A stretch of DNA of 43,907 nucleotides from Candidatus Scalindua sp. GTDB taxonomy: Bacteria > Planctomycetota > Brocadiia > Brocadiales > Scalinduaceae. The translations under genes and the position numbers were made by a program. A model generated the notes under the pieces. It searched no databases. It was not told the origin of the DNA and saw nothing but the letters and a program-made list of their open reading frames with translations. This document shows, piece after piece, positions 25,248 through 34,397 of the stretch. The stretch lies in the NCBI GenBank assembly GCA_021776915.1, contig JAIQZU010000065.1:1-43907 (forward strand). The letters run 5' to 3'. Positions within the stretch are counted from its first letter, which is position 1; each line of letters opens with the position of its first letter.

Positions 25248-25314
25248 TTTCAAGATCAATAGTTATAGGTTGTGGGTGTAGTTAATGTCTTGATATGGGT
25301 ACTTCTCAATAAAT

Positions 25315-25356
25315 CACTACTGCTACATATTGTAGTAGTGTTTATTGTTGGTACAA
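25315..25356 (-). promoter_or_regulatory. Promoter with overlapping palindrome for the phosphatase-kinase operon
   Basis: On the minus strand, TTGTAC (25356-25351), a 16-nt spacer and TACAAT (25334-25329) lie about 75 nt before the phosphatase gene. An imperfect palindrome (CACTAC...GTAGTG, 25315-25340, with a 3-nt bulge) covers the -10 element and the likely start site, so it may be an operator. Confidence 0.45.
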
Positions 25357-25506
25357 TATATACAATTTAATAATGAAAATCAATAGTTATTTCATCAAAT
25401 TTACATTAACGGGTAAACTTAATGAAATATCGCCTGATTTCTATACAGAAATTCCTAAGTTTTTATACAAAGAGCAGTTGAGAGTAAAAGGGATGTGCGA
25501 AAGTTC

Positions 25507-25534
25507 TTGAAGATTGGGAGTTGTTTGCTATAAT
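25507..25534 (+). promoter_or_regulatory. Promoter for tRNA-Pro
   Basis: TTGAAG (25507-25512), a 16-nt spacer and a perfect TATAAT (25529-25534). Predicted start near 25541, about 68 nt before the tRNA. Confidence 0.55.
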
Positions 25535-25608
25535 GAGCAGACATTAATCAGAATCTTTATGCATTTTGATAAAGCTATTCTATCAAACCCCATATAAATC
25601 TTTCTTTT

Positions 25609-25687
25609 CGGGGCGTAGCGCAGCTTGGCTTAGCGCACTTGAATGGGGTTCAAGAGGTCGCTGGTTCGAATCCAGTCGCCCCGACCA
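25609..25687 (+). tRNA. tRNA-Pro (anticodon GGG)
   Basis: The acceptor stem CGGGGCG pairs with CGCCCCG (25609-25615 with 25677-25683), followed by discriminator A and an encoded CCA. The D stem is GCGC/GCGC. The anticodon stem CTTGA/TCAAG has the loop ATGGGGT, giving anticodon GGG. The T arm is GCTGG-TTCGAAT-CCAGT. All arms fold normally. Confidence 0.97.
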
Positions 25688-26007
25688 TTATTTATAAAAG
25701 GGTTAGGACAATTTTTGTGACGTTTCAAACTGTTCTTTTTTTGCCATTGGAGTCAACTTCTAAAGCTTCGACTCCATCTTTCAAACTTTCCGGGCAATGT
25801 TGATATATTATTTAAATTTGGCAAATTTCCATTTAGACCAGTTCATGCGCTTCCCTAATGGTTCCAATAGAAGTCTGCATTAGAGTTTATTATGCTTCTC
25901 AAAAGTTTCTCTCAGGAACTCAAATCCTTTTGAGTGGTTAGATTTCACAAAAATTTGTAACCATTCATAAACATCATCGTCAATCGTATTCAACAACATT
26001 TATTACT
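25688..26007. other. Mostly empty intergenic stretch
   Basis: Between the tRNA and the ftsH promoter there is no convincing gene apart from a 39-codon minus-strand frame (25880-25999, listed separately). A 7-bp inverted repeat TGGAGTC/GACTCCA lies at about 25748-25776; it lacks a T-run. Confidence 0.4.
25880..25999 (-). CDS. Possible 39-residue protein or gene remnant
   Basis: An ATG at 25999 opens a frame of 39 codons to a TAA at 25880. The product has a balanced, protein-like composition (contains VYEWLQIFVKSNHSKGFEFL). A TAA directly precedes the ATG, and no ribosome site is visible. A second short frame (14 codons) begins at an ATG overlapping the stop. I do not recognise a family; it may be a decayed fragment of a larger gene. 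Confidence 0.3.
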   Translation of the reverse strand: MLLNTIDDDVYEWLQIFVKSNHSKGFEFLRETFEKHNKL

Positions 26008-26036
26008 TTGACTTCGTATTAACATTATCATATAAT
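26008..26036 (+). promoter_or_regulatory. Promoter for ftsH
   Basis: TTGACT (26008-26013), a 17-nt spacer and a perfect TATAAT (26031-26036), predicting a start near 26043 and a 65-nt leader. Confidence 0.75.
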
Positions 26037-26107
26037 CTGCCTTCTATTTTTTTATGTAGTCTACACTTATAGACCACATCATAAATACTTATTCCACCAG
26101 CAATTAA

Positions 26108-28021
26108 ATGAAAAAAACAGAGAAAAAATCACCTGGAAAACTATCAAAAAATTTAAAATCCAAGAAGACTGGTTTCTCAATAGGATATCTTCTCCTTTTT
26201 CTTGTGGTTTTATATATTATTCAGATGTTTATGTCACCTAAAGCCGGTGAAATCCCTTATAGCCAATTCAGGACATACTTAAGTGAGGGAAAGATAATTG
26301 ATTGTTCGGTAGGAGAAAAAGTAATCAGGGGTCACTATGAAAGTTCAGCCGAAAAAAACAAACCTGTTGCTTTCGTAACTGTTCCGGTACAGAACCTCGA
26401 ATTGGTTAACGAATTAGAAGCAAAAAACATTAAGTTCAAGGGTGAAGTAGAGAATAACTTTCTCAGGAACATATTAATGTGGTGGATTTTTCCATTTGCG
26501 ATCATCGGCATAGCCTGGTTTTTTATATCAAAGAGAATCGGTGGAATGGGAAGCCCTTTTATGTCATTCGGAAAGGCAAAGATTAAATTATATGCTGAGG
26601 AAGATGCAAAGAAAACTACCTTTGCCGATGTTGCAGGATGCGATGAAGCCAAGGAAGAACTGCAGGAAATAATAGAATTCTTAAAGTACCCACAAAAATT
26701 CCAGAAACTTGGCGGTAAGATTCCAAAAGGCGTTCTGCTCGTAGGACCACCGGGAACGGGAAAAACACTTCTGGCAAAAGCTGTTGCAGGTGAATCAGGA
26801 GTACCTTTCTTCTCAATAAGCGGGTCTGACTTTGTTGAAATGTTTGTTGGAATGGGGGCGGCAAGAGTACGTGATATGTTCGAACAGGCTAAGCAGAAAG
26901 CTCCCTGCATAGTCTTTATTGACGAACTTGACAGTGTAGGAAGACAACGCGGCGCAGGTTTAGGCGGTGGCCATGATGAACGAGAGCAAACACTTAACCA
27001 GCTACTAGCGGAGATGGATGGTTTCTCTTCAAATAGCGGCGTAATTATCATCGCAGCAACAAACAGACCTGACGTTTTAGATTTTGCATTGCTTCGTCCC
27101 GGAAGATTTGACAGGCAAGTAACTGTCGATAGACCTGACTTGATAGGAAGAGAAGCTATCTTAAAGGTCCACGCAAAAGATATTAAAATAGAACCGAATG
27201 GCAATCTTAATACAATAGCAAAACGTACTCCAGGCTTCTCAGGCGCTGACCTGGCAAATGTTATTAATGAGGCGGCATTACTTGCTGCTCGACGTGATAA
27301 AAAATTTGTCGAAATGGAGGAGCTTGAGGAATCAATAGAAAGAGTTATTGCAGGCCCTGAAAGAAAAAGCAGGGTAATAAGTGATGAAGAAAAGAGCATA
27401 GTGGCGTATCACGAATCAGGCCATACACTGGTAGCGGCAATGCTGCCTAATACCGATCCGGTACATAAGGTATCGATTATAGCAAGGGGAGCGGCAGCAC
27501 TTGGCTATACATTACAGCTTCCTACCGAAGACAAATATTTAACCAGAGAATCTGAAATATTAGACACTTTATGCGTCCTTCTTGCCGGCCGTGCTGCTGA
27601 AGAAATAGCCTTTAATGAGTTATCCACCGGTGCACAAAACGACCTTGAAAGAGTAACAAAATTAGCCCGGAATTATGTATGTAAATTCGGAATGAGTAAA
27701 ACGCTTGGCCCGCAAACATTCGGGAGGCAGCAGGGAAATGTCTTTCTTGGGCATGACCTGGTCCAGGAAAAGGAGTTCAGTGAGAAAACGGCAATAGAAA
27801 TTGATTCAGAAGTATCAAAACTAATCAAAGAATCTTACGCCGAAGCCAAGTCGCTGATTGAAGAAAACAGGGACAAGCTGGATCTTCTCGCCAAAAAGCT
27901 TGAGGAAGATGAAGTCCTGGAAGCCGATCAGATCCTTGAACTCCTAAACCTTAAAGAGGAAAAAAGCGAGGAATCTAAAAAGGATAATTTAGTAGCAGAA
28001 AAAGAGACTCACCAATCTTAA
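26108..28021 (+). CDS. ftsH: ATP-dependent zinc metalloprotease FtsH
   Basis: Membrane-anchored AAA+ protease that degrades damaged membrane proteins and regulatory proteins; in E. coli it controls LpxC. The 637 residues have two membrane helices (about 23-42 and 121-140) around a small periplasmic domain, and Walker A GPPGTGKT (213-220). Walker B is VFIDELD (about 269-275), the second region of homology is [21 protein letters not shown], and the zinc motif is HESGH (435-439; HEAGH is usual). The distal Asp lies in [12 protein letters not shown]. The C-terminus is a charged tail. It is transcribed alone. Confidence 0.97.
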   Translation: MKKTEKKSPGKLSKNLKSKKTGFSIGYLLLFLVVLYIIQMFMSPKAGEIPYSQFRTYLSEGKIIDCSVGEKVIRGHYESSAEKNKPVAFVTVPVQNLELVNELEAKNIKFKGEVENNFLRNILMWWIFPFAIIGIAWFFISKRIGGMGSPFMSFGKAKIKLYAEEDAKKTTFADVAGCDEAKEELQEIIEFLKYPQKFQKLGGKIPKGVLLVGPPGTGKTLLAKAVAGESGVPFFSISGSDFVEMFVGMGAARVRDMFEQAKQKAPCIVFIDELDSVGRQRGAGLGGGHDEREQTLNQLLAEMDGFSSNSGVIIIAATNRPDVLDFALLRPGRFDRQVTVDRPDLIGREAILKVHAKDIKIEPNGNLNTIAKRTPGFSGADLANVINEAALLAARRDKKFVEMEELEESIERVIAGPERKSRVISDEEKSIVAYHESGHTLVAAMLPNTDPVHKVSIIARGAAALGYTLQLPTEDKYLTRESEILDTLCVLLAGRAAEEIAFNELSTGAQNDLERVTKLARNYVCKFGMSKTLGPQTFGRQQGNVFLGHDLVQEKEFSEKTAIEIDSEVSKLIKESYAEAKSLIEENRDKLDLLAKKLEEDEVLEADQILELLNLKEEKSEESKKDNLVAEKETHQS

Positions 28022-28042
28022 TGAGTTTCAGCTTCTGGAATC

Positions 28043-28789
28043 TTATAATTTGGCTAACAAGTCTTCCGGAAGTGTAAAATTAGCATAAACATTCTGAACA
28101 TCATCATGATTTTCCAAATTTTCCATTAGAGAAACAATGCTTCTGCCCTTTGCCTCATCCAACTCGATAAAAGAGCTGGGTATCCAACTAATCTCAGCCA
28201 GCTTTATATTAACACCCTCATCTTGCAACACCTTTTTCACATTATTAAAGTCCTTTGCATCACAGTCAATCTGATACATTCCATCTATTGTTTGCAAATC
28301 TTCACATCCTGCATCAAGAACGAGTGTCATCAACTTGTCCTCATCTATCTCGTTAATATTGATACTTATCAATCCTTTCTTCTGAAACATCCATGAAACA
28401 CAACCTGACTCTCCCAGATTCCCTCCAGATCTTTCAAATATTTTTCTTATCTCTGCCGCAGTCCTGTTCTTATTATCAGTTAATATCTCCACCAGTACAG
28501 CGACACCATTAGGTCCATATCCGTCATAAAGACATTCATGAAGTACAGTGTCTCCACTCAATTCTCCTGTACCCTTTAGTATTGCACGTTCGATATTGTC
28601 CTTGGGCATATTCTCAGATTTAGCTTTATCAATAGCATACTGTAATTTTAAATTCATTTCAGGATTGCCACCACCCTGTCTGGCTGCAGAAGTAATGGCT
28701 TTTGCAAGTTTGGAAAATATCTTGCCTCTCTTCACATCTGCAGCGCCCTTTTTATGTTTTATAGTTGACCACTTGGAATGTCCTGACAT
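28043..28789 (-). CDS. yebC: YebC/PmpR family protein
   Basis: A protein of 248 residues starting MSGHSKWSTIKHKKGAADVKRGKIFSKLAKAI, diagnostic of the YebC/TACO1 family, with the YDGYGPNGVAVLVEILTDNKNRTAAEIR motif. Members act as translation-assisting factors at difficult (proline-rich) stretches and some have been described as transcription regulators. It lies downstream of the TPR gene on the same strand and is convergent with ftsH. Confidence 0.95.
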   Translation of the reverse strand: MSGHSKWSTIKHKKGAADVKRGKIFSKLAKAITSAARQGGGNPEMNLKLQYAIDKAKSENMPKDNIERAILKGTGELSGDTVLHECLYDGYGPNGVAVLVEILTDNKNRTAAEIRKIFERSGGNLGESGCVSWMFQKKGLISININEIDEDKLMTLVLDAGCEDLQTIDGMYQIDCDAKDFNNVKKVLQDEGVNIKLAEISWIPSSFIELDEAKGRSIVSLMENLENHDDVQNVYANFTLPEDLLAKL

Positions 28790-28833
28790 TACTTTTTACC
28801 TTACTTTATATACGTAATTACCAAATTCTATTT

Positions 28834-30426
28834 TTATTGAAGGTGTTTACTAACAACTCTTTCTCCTGATCTCAGCCTCTCCACTGAACTTTCCACCATC
28901 TTGAGATATTGAAGCTTTTCCAGTTTATCATGAACCACTTTTCTGACTTTCAACTCACGGGCAGTTTTGTGCTTTAAAAGTGGAGATTCCTCTGCTGCAG
29001 ATTCTTCCCATAACTTTAAGGCAGCCTCCCATTGGCCCTGTGCTCTCTCCCAATAACCGAGAGAATAATATACATCTCCAATGTGTCCCATAATTTCCGG
29101 ATCATCAGCATATTCAGATGCCTTGTTAAGTTTTTGTAATGCTAATGTTATCTTTTCACCGTCATCTTCATCTGCTAATTTATAGTATGCCCAACCCAAA
29201 CTATCAAGATATGCACCGTTTTCAGGTTCTATACTTAAAGCCTTTTCTATCAAATCTAAAGCCTCGTCTAACTGTTCTCCTTTTTCGATAAAAAAGTAAC
29301 CCAGAAAGTTACTTGCCTGATGGTAATCAGGATCTATCTGTAAAACCTTCTCTAATTCATTTACTACATGTTTGTAATCATTCATCTCATAATATATGTT
29401 AGCCAGCATAAAACTAACTTCTTTCAGCGCCTCTTTATCCTCATTTATTACACTCGAGATTGCAGTTCTCAGAGTATAAATCGCCTCCCTGCCTTCACCC
29501 CTCCTCTGGTAGATCTGGCTTAGCATAGTATACTCCCTTAAATTCTTACTTCCTTTGCTTACACTCTCTTTCAATGTTCCAAAGGCATTTTCTCTCTCTA
29601 ACTCCGCATTCTCATATTGTTTTGTCTTTTCATAAATGTTTGACAAATTAATGCGCATAAGCCAGGCATCAGAATCAAATTCAATAAAAGATTCTAATGT
29701 AGCAATCGCATTATCATAATCCTCCAACTCCTCATAACACAAGGCAAGATAAAAAATTATAGGCTCAGAATGTGGACTAAACTCCCTGGCCTTAACAAAC
29801 TCATTTATTGCTTCATTAATTCTTTCTGCTTCAACGTATGCCTGGCCTAGCTTGTAATGGATTTTGACAGGCTCATCTGTCAATTTCAGATCAAGGATCT
29901 TTTTATATACATTTGTTGCGTTTTCTATGTCACCATTTTTCATATAACCATCTGCCAGGCGGTGCAGCATGTCAGACATAAAGACCTTGTCAACTCCATC
30001 CATTACAGAAGAGTTAGCACGTTCGTACTCTGAAATAGCTCCTTTTTCATTACCTTCACTTGCATATATATTTCCAAGTGTATAATGAATGCTGAAATCA
30101 TCAGGTTTTAATTGTGCAATTTTTTCAATATGAAACAAAGCTTTTTCCTTTTTGTTCGACTGGAAGCAGCAAGTAGCTAAATAATTGTGTATTCTTTCCG
30201 CATTTGGATTTGTCTGTAATGTTTTCTCAAGAAACACTATTGCCTCTTCCCAACGATGATCCAACATTAGATAAAATCCCGTACAGAAATTCATATAAGC
30301 CTCTGTATCATTATGCAACAAGAAATTACTTTCACTGTCTTTCCGGGATTCGGCTAAAGTTGTTTCACAATGGAATGCAAAAATGAATACAAAAGACAAT
30401 AAAACTATAGTTTTTGTTTTCGACAT
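28834..30426 (-). CDS. Secreted TPR-repeat protein
   Basis: I start it at the ATG at 30426, which has TGAGG 7 nt upstream; the open frame also has a TTG 12 nt earlier. The 530-residue product has a signal peptide (MSKTKTIVLLSFVFIFAFHCETTLAES) and then about ten tetratricopeptide repeats (for example AERIHNYLATCCFQSNKKEKALFHIEKI and ASNFLGYFFIEKGEQLDEALDLIEKAL). There is no catalytic motif. It is probably a periplasmic or outer-membrane-associated scaffold. It lies in the same orientation as the nusA-hisG genes, after a gap of about 130 nt. Confidence 0.85.
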   Translation of the reverse strand: MSKTKTIVLLSFVFIFAFHCETTLAESRKDSESNFLLHNDTEAYMNFCTGFYLMLDHRWEEAIVFLEKTLQTNPNAERIHNYLATCCFQSNKKEKALFHIEKIAQLKPDDFSIHYTLGNIYASEGNEKGAISEYERANSSVMDGVDKVFMSDMLHRLADGYMKNGDIENATNVYKKILDLKLTDEPVKIHYKLGQAYVEAERINEAINEFVKAREFSPHSEPIIFYLALCYEELEDYDNAIATLESFIEFDSDAWLMRINLSNIYEKTKQYENAELERENAFGTLKESVSKGSKNLREYTMLSQIYQRRGEGREAIYTLRTAISSVINEDKEALKEVSFMLANIYYEMNDYKHVVNELEKVLQIDPDYHQASNFLGYFFIEKGEQLDEALDLIEKALSIEPENGAYLDSLGWAYYKLADEDDGEKITLALQKLNKASEYADDPEIMGHIGDVYYSLGYWERAQGQWEAALKLWEESAAEESPLLKHKTARELKVRKVVHDKLEKLQYLKMVESSVERLRSGERVVSKHLQ

Positions 30427-30558
30427 GCTATGCCTCAATAGGTGTGTTTTTTTCTTATGAAAGACAGGATATAATATTCCTTCACAAGTTTTAGAATTAC
30501 CGATTATTATTTATGTATAGCAGAACTTCTGTAAACAGAACAAGGATTTTGAACATAA

Positions 30559-31431
30559 CTAAAGTATAACCTTATTGAGTGGGTATTCAATTATTCCTTC
30601 TGCACCAATCCGTTTCAGTTCAGGAATTATGTTTCTAACCACTGACTCGTCCAGTATTGTTTCTATAGCATACCCTGCATCTCCTGAAAGCTGGGAGACA
30701 GTAGGAGTTCGCAAAGCAGGTAATTTCTCTAATAAGGCATCCAATCCCTCATTTGAGATATTCATTTTCAGCCCAACCTTGTCACGCGCAATTATGGCGC
30801 CTTGAAACAAGATTGCCAGGTTCTCTATCTTTTGCCTCTTCCATGGGTCTTCCCAGGACTTGTGGTTGGAAATGAAGACAGTAGCAGATTCTGTCACAGT
30901 ATCAATAATACGAAGATTGTTAGCTCTTAAACTACTACCAGTTTCTGTCAACTCTACAATGGCGTCAACAAGGTCTGGTGCTTTAGCCTCTGTAGCACCA
31001 TGCGAGAATTCAACCTCTGCATGAATACCCTTCTCCTCAAGATATCTTTTAGTAACATTAACCAACTCAGTCGATATTCTCTTTCCTTGAAGGTCTTCCA
31101 CTGATTTAATGGAAGAGTCCTCTGGCACAGCAAATACCCAACGAACTTTTGTTAACTGCTGTTTTGCATAGACCAGTTTCTCCACACACCGAACATCAGC
31201 ACCAGCCTCTTCCACCCAGTCCTGCCCTGTAAGGCCAGAATCTATAATCCCTTTCTCAACATAGCGAGCCATGTCCTGCGGACGGATTAACCTTACCGAC
31301 ATCTCATCATCATCAATCGATGGATAGTATGATCTACTGCTTACATAAACCCTGTAGCCCGCATTTTTCATCATGCCAATCGTAGCTTCCTGCAAACTCC
31401 CTTTTGGTAAACCGAAACTCAACTTCTTCAT
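30559..31431 (-). CDS. hisG: ATP phosphoribosyltransferase, long form
   Basis: First step of histidine synthesis: PRPP plus ATP to phosphoribosyl-ATP. The 290 residues are the long form with a C-terminal regulatory ACT-like domain (about 210-290, PTVSQLSGDAGYAIETILDES), so no HisZ is needed and histidine feedback is expected. The PRPP-binding motif lies in DAIVELTETGSSLRANNLRIID. It lies 28 nt after rbfA inside a translation-factor operon with no other his genes in view. Confidence 0.95.
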   Translation of the reverse strand: MKKLSFGLPKGSLQEATIGMMKNAGYRVYVSSRSYYPSIDDDEMSVRLIRPQDMARYVEKGIIDSGLTGQDWVEEAGADVRCVEKLVYAKQQLTKVRWVFAVPEDSSIKSVEDLQGKRISTELVNVTKRYLEEKGIHAEVEFSHGATEAKAPDLVDAIVELTETGSSLRANNLRIIDTVTESATVFISNHKSWEDPWKRQKIENLAILFQGAIIARDKVGLKMNISNEGLDALLEKLPALRTPTVSQLSGDAGYAIETILDESVVRNIIPELKRIGAEGIIEYPLNKVIL

Positions 31432-31459
31432 AATCTCCCTGCCTCTGTTTTCTGCAATT

Positions 31460-31807
31460 TTATTTATCTTCGGTTACTGCTTTCTCTATTAATTGTAAAA
31501 TATGGCTACTCTTCTTCTTTGTCTCATCCAGATAAAAAGTCAAAGACGGCGTGTTTTTCAACTTTAAATTTGAGGCCATTTCCGACTGTATAAACCCCTT
31601 TGCATGTTTCAGGGCATCTAGAGTTTTTTGTTGTGATGGCTCATCACACGGGATGGAAACATACACCTTTGCCATTCTGAGGTCAGGAGAAGGCTCTACT
31701 CTAGTTACTGTTACCAAACTTATCCTGGGATCTTGCAACCGATACAAAATAATCTTGCTGATCTCCTGCGCAATTACACCTTTAACCTTTTCCAATCTTC
31801 TCGTCAT
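31460..31807 (-). CDS. rbfA: Ribosome-binding factor A
   Basis: A KH-fold 30S maturation factor of 115 residues: MTRRLEKVKGVIAQEISKIILYRLQDPRISLVTVTRVEPSPDLRMAKVYVS is the standard N-terminal half, and NTPSLTFYLDETKKKSSHILQLIEK the C-terminal half. It follows the DUF503 gene by 12 nt in the nusA-infB-DUF503-rbfA order found in many bacteria. Confidence 0.95.
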   Translation of the reverse strand: MTRRLEKVKGVIAQEISKIILYRLQDPRISLVTVTRVEPSPDLRMAKVYVSIPCDEPSQQKTLDALKHAKGFIQSEMASNLKLKNTPSLTFYLDETKKKSSHILQLIEKAVTEDK

Positions 31808-31819
31808 GGCCCTGTATAA

Positions 31820-32101
31820 TTAAATCAAGTCCAGTTCGTAATCAACTAGTTCTATCTGTGGAAAGAAACGGAAGGAACTTATAAGTGATGACAACTTACT
31901 ATTAACATATTGTCTGTCTGTCCCAACCATTGCAACACCAATCTTCGAACACTTATGATTATCCTGCTCGTCCGTCTCAGAAACCGAAACATTGAATTTA
32001 TTTCTGACTCTGTCTTTTAAGCTTTTAATTATACGCCGTTTGTCTTTTAAAGAACGCGAACTTCTCATTACTACTTTAATACTTAAAATCCCAACGACCA
32101 T
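31820..32101 (-). CDS. DUF503 (YlxP-like) protein
   Basis: A protein of 93 residues, MVVGILSIKVVMRSSRSLKDKRRIIKSLKDRVRNKFNVSVSETD, typical of the DUF503/YlxP family, which is nearly always encoded between infB and rbfA. The function is not firmly known; the context points to ribosome maturation or initiation. Confidence 0.92.
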   Translation of the reverse strand: MVVGILSIKVVMRSSRSLKDKRRIIKSLKDRVRNKFNVSVSETDEQDNHKCSKIGVAMVGTDRQYVNSKLSSLISSFRFFPQIELVDYELDLI

Positions 32102-32152
32102 GATAATTCTTCTTGTATCTTAACTAATAATTTATCCTGTATGAGTCGTTCC

Positions 32153-34357
32153 TTAATTCAAGGTACGTGCAATATGCTGAATTTCGTACGGCTCTATTAT
32201 ATCTCCAATTTTTATATCATCAAAGCCTGCAATCTTAATACCACATTCATATCCTGCCTTTACTTCTTTTGCATCTTCCTTAACAATTCTTAATGTCGAA
32301 ATTTTGCCATCGTATAAAACTACACTGTCTCGTATCAACCTCACCAGGGAATTGCGCAATATTTTGCCACTCTTCACATAACAGCCGGCAATATTGCCTA
32401 CCTTCGACACCTTAAAGATCTTTCTTACTTCAACACTTCCAAGAGAGTGTTCAACTTTATCAGGGGTCAACATTCCCTCTAAAGCATCTTTTATATCGTT
32501 TGTAGCATCATAAATAACTTTATATAAGCGTACATCTACCCCGCATGCTTCTGCAAGCGACTTTGCTTTATCTTCAGGAACCACATGGAAACCAATGACT
32601 ACTGCGTCAGAAGCATCTGCAAGTAAAATATCAGTCTCTGTAATTCCACCAACACCACTATGCAAGACTCTGGTCCTGACTTCCTTAGTCGATATTTCTT
32701 CCAATGATTTCTTAAGCACTTCTACTGAGCCTTTAAAATCAGCTTTCAAGATTACATTAATCTCTTTAACTTGCCCTTCTTCTATCTTTTTATATAGATT
32801 ATCTAATGTAACATGTTGACGGCCAGACAGAGCTACTTCCCGTATTTTTCTTTCTCGTTTTGAAGCAATATCTCTGGCTTTTTGAATATCCTTAATAACG
32901 TAGAATTTATCGCCTGCCTCCGGACAGGTTGACAACCCTGATATCGCAACCGGCGTTGATGGCCCGACTTCTTTTACCACTTTTCCATGATCATTATATA
33001 TCGCTCTCACTCTGCCAAACGTCTGACCACACAGGACAATATCACCATGTCGCAGGGTACCCTCTCTGACTAAGAGGTTTGCAATAACGCCTCTACCTTC
33101 ATGGACATGTGCCTCCAGAACGATGCCCTTTGCAGGCTTCCCGGAAACAGCCCTTAATTCCAATACCTCCGCTTCCAACAATAATCCATCCAGAAGAGTG
33201 TCGAGTCCTTTTTTAGTAACAACAGAAGTTTCTATCATTTGGACTTTTCCACCCCACTCCTCAGGATTCAAATCCAAAGCCGCTAACTGCTGCTTTACTT
33301 TTAATATGTTTGCTTCAGGTTTATCTACCTTATTTATAGCCACTACAATAGGCACATCAGCCGCACGTGCATGGTTAATAGCTTCTTCTGTTTGCGGCAT
33401 TACTCCATCATCCGCCGCAACTACCAAAACAACCAGGTCTGTAACGTTTGCCCCCCTTGCTCTCATGGCGGTAAAAGCCTCGTGTCCCGGAGTATCCAGA
33501 AAAACAACAGATTTCCCATTTGTTTCCACACGGTAGGCGCCTATGTGTTGCGTAATTCCACCGGATTCTAAAGATGCAATATCCGTCTTTCTAATGCTAT
33601 CGAGCAAAGAAGTCTTTCCATGGTCTACATGGCCAAGAAATGTTACTATAGGAGCCCTTGGCCTTAAATCTTCTGCTCTGTCAGCCGTCTCTTCAAGTGA
33701 AAGCTCTTCTTCCTCTTCTTTTGCCTGTTTCAATTCAATCTCAACACCATACTCAATACCTATCATTTCGATGAGCTCACCATCTAAAGCTTGATTTATT
33801 GTAGCAAAAACATTATGGCCAATCAGCAACTTTGATATTATATCTCCAGCTTTTACACCCAGAGCCGCTGATACATCTTTAACTGAAGCAGGCAATTCTA
33901 TCGCTACCTTTTCTTCTTTTTCCTTCGACAGGACAGGGACTTTTTCTTTAGATACTACTTCTTTGGTGCGTTTTTCAAACCTTCTGGGTCTCTTTTGTTG
34001 CGAAACCTTTGTTACCTCTTTCCATCTCCCCTTGATTAATTCTTCTCTCGCCTTTTGTTTCCAGAGCGGGATTCGTCTCCGTACGGTTGATTCGGCTTCT
34101 TTAGACGCCGCCTTAACAGAATCACCATCTTTTTTTTCAGCGCTTACCTTTTTGGCCTCAGGAGTTGCAGGTTTCTCTTTTACAGCAACATCTTGCTCAG
34201 ATCCATTTACCAGCTTACTACGCAACAGGTCTACCTGTTCATCTGTTAAAGCATTTGCATGGTGTTTAATATTTACAAAACCACACTCCTGACACTTTTC
34301 TATTAGAAAGCTATTTTTGAAACCCAAATTTTTTGCAAGTTGATTTATTCTTACCAT
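32153..34357 (-). CDS. infB: Translation initiation factor IF-2
   Basis: A GTPase that brings initiator tRNA to the 30S subunit. I start it at the ATG at 34357 (MVRINQLAKNLG), the family N-terminus; the frame extends to a GTG at 34384, which would add MPRGSLFFV. GGGGGAG lies 13 nt before the ATG, a long spacing. The 734-residue product has an N-terminal IF2N helix domain, a charged linker, G1 GHVDHGKTS, G3 DTPGHEAF, G4 NKVD, and the C-terminal beta-barrel and initiator-tRNA domains. It follows nusA directly. Confidence 0.96.
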   Translation of the reverse strand: MVRINQLAKNLGFKNSFLIEKCQECGFVNIKHHANALTDEQVDLLRSKLVNGSEQDVAVKEKPATPEAKKVSAEKKDGDSVKAASKEAESTVRRRIPLWKQKAREELIKGRWKEVTKVSQQKRPRRFEKRTKEVVSKEKVPVLSKEKEEKVAIELPASVKDVSAALGVKAGDIISKLLIGHNVFATINQALDGELIEMIGIEYGVEIELKQAKEEEEELSLEETADRAEDLRPRAPIVTFLGHVDHGKTSLLDSIRKTDIASLESGGITQHIGAYRVETNGKSVVFLDTPGHEAFTAMRARGANVTDLVVLVVAADDGVMPQTEEAINHARAADVPIVVAINKVDKPEANILKVKQQLAALDLNPEEWGGKVQMIETSVVTKKGLDTLLDGLLLEAEVLELRAVSGKPAKGIVLEAHVHEGRGVIANLLVREGTLRHGDIVLCGQTFGRVRAIYNDHGKVVKEVGPSTPVAISGLSTCPEAGDKFYVIKDIQKARDIASKRERKIREVALSGRQHVTLDNLYKKIEEGQVKEINVILKADFKGSVEVLKKSLEEISTKEVRTRVLHSGVGGITETDILLADASDAVVIGFHVVPEDKAKSLAEACGVDVRLYKVIYDATNDIKDALEGMLTPDKVEHSLGSVEVRKIFKVSKVGNIAGCYVKSGKILRNSLVRLIRDSVVLYDGKISTLRIVKEDAKEVKAGYECGIKIAGFDDIKIGDIIEPYEIQHIARTLN

Positions 34358-34397
34358 AACAAAAAAAAGACTCCCCCTCGGCACTCTTTACTTATGT

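Noticed and set aside
26335-27399. 354-codon minus-strand frame inside ftsH
   Set aside because: It is the antisense shadow of the conserved FtsH AAA domain; the composition is Ser/Pro-rich with no family resemblance.
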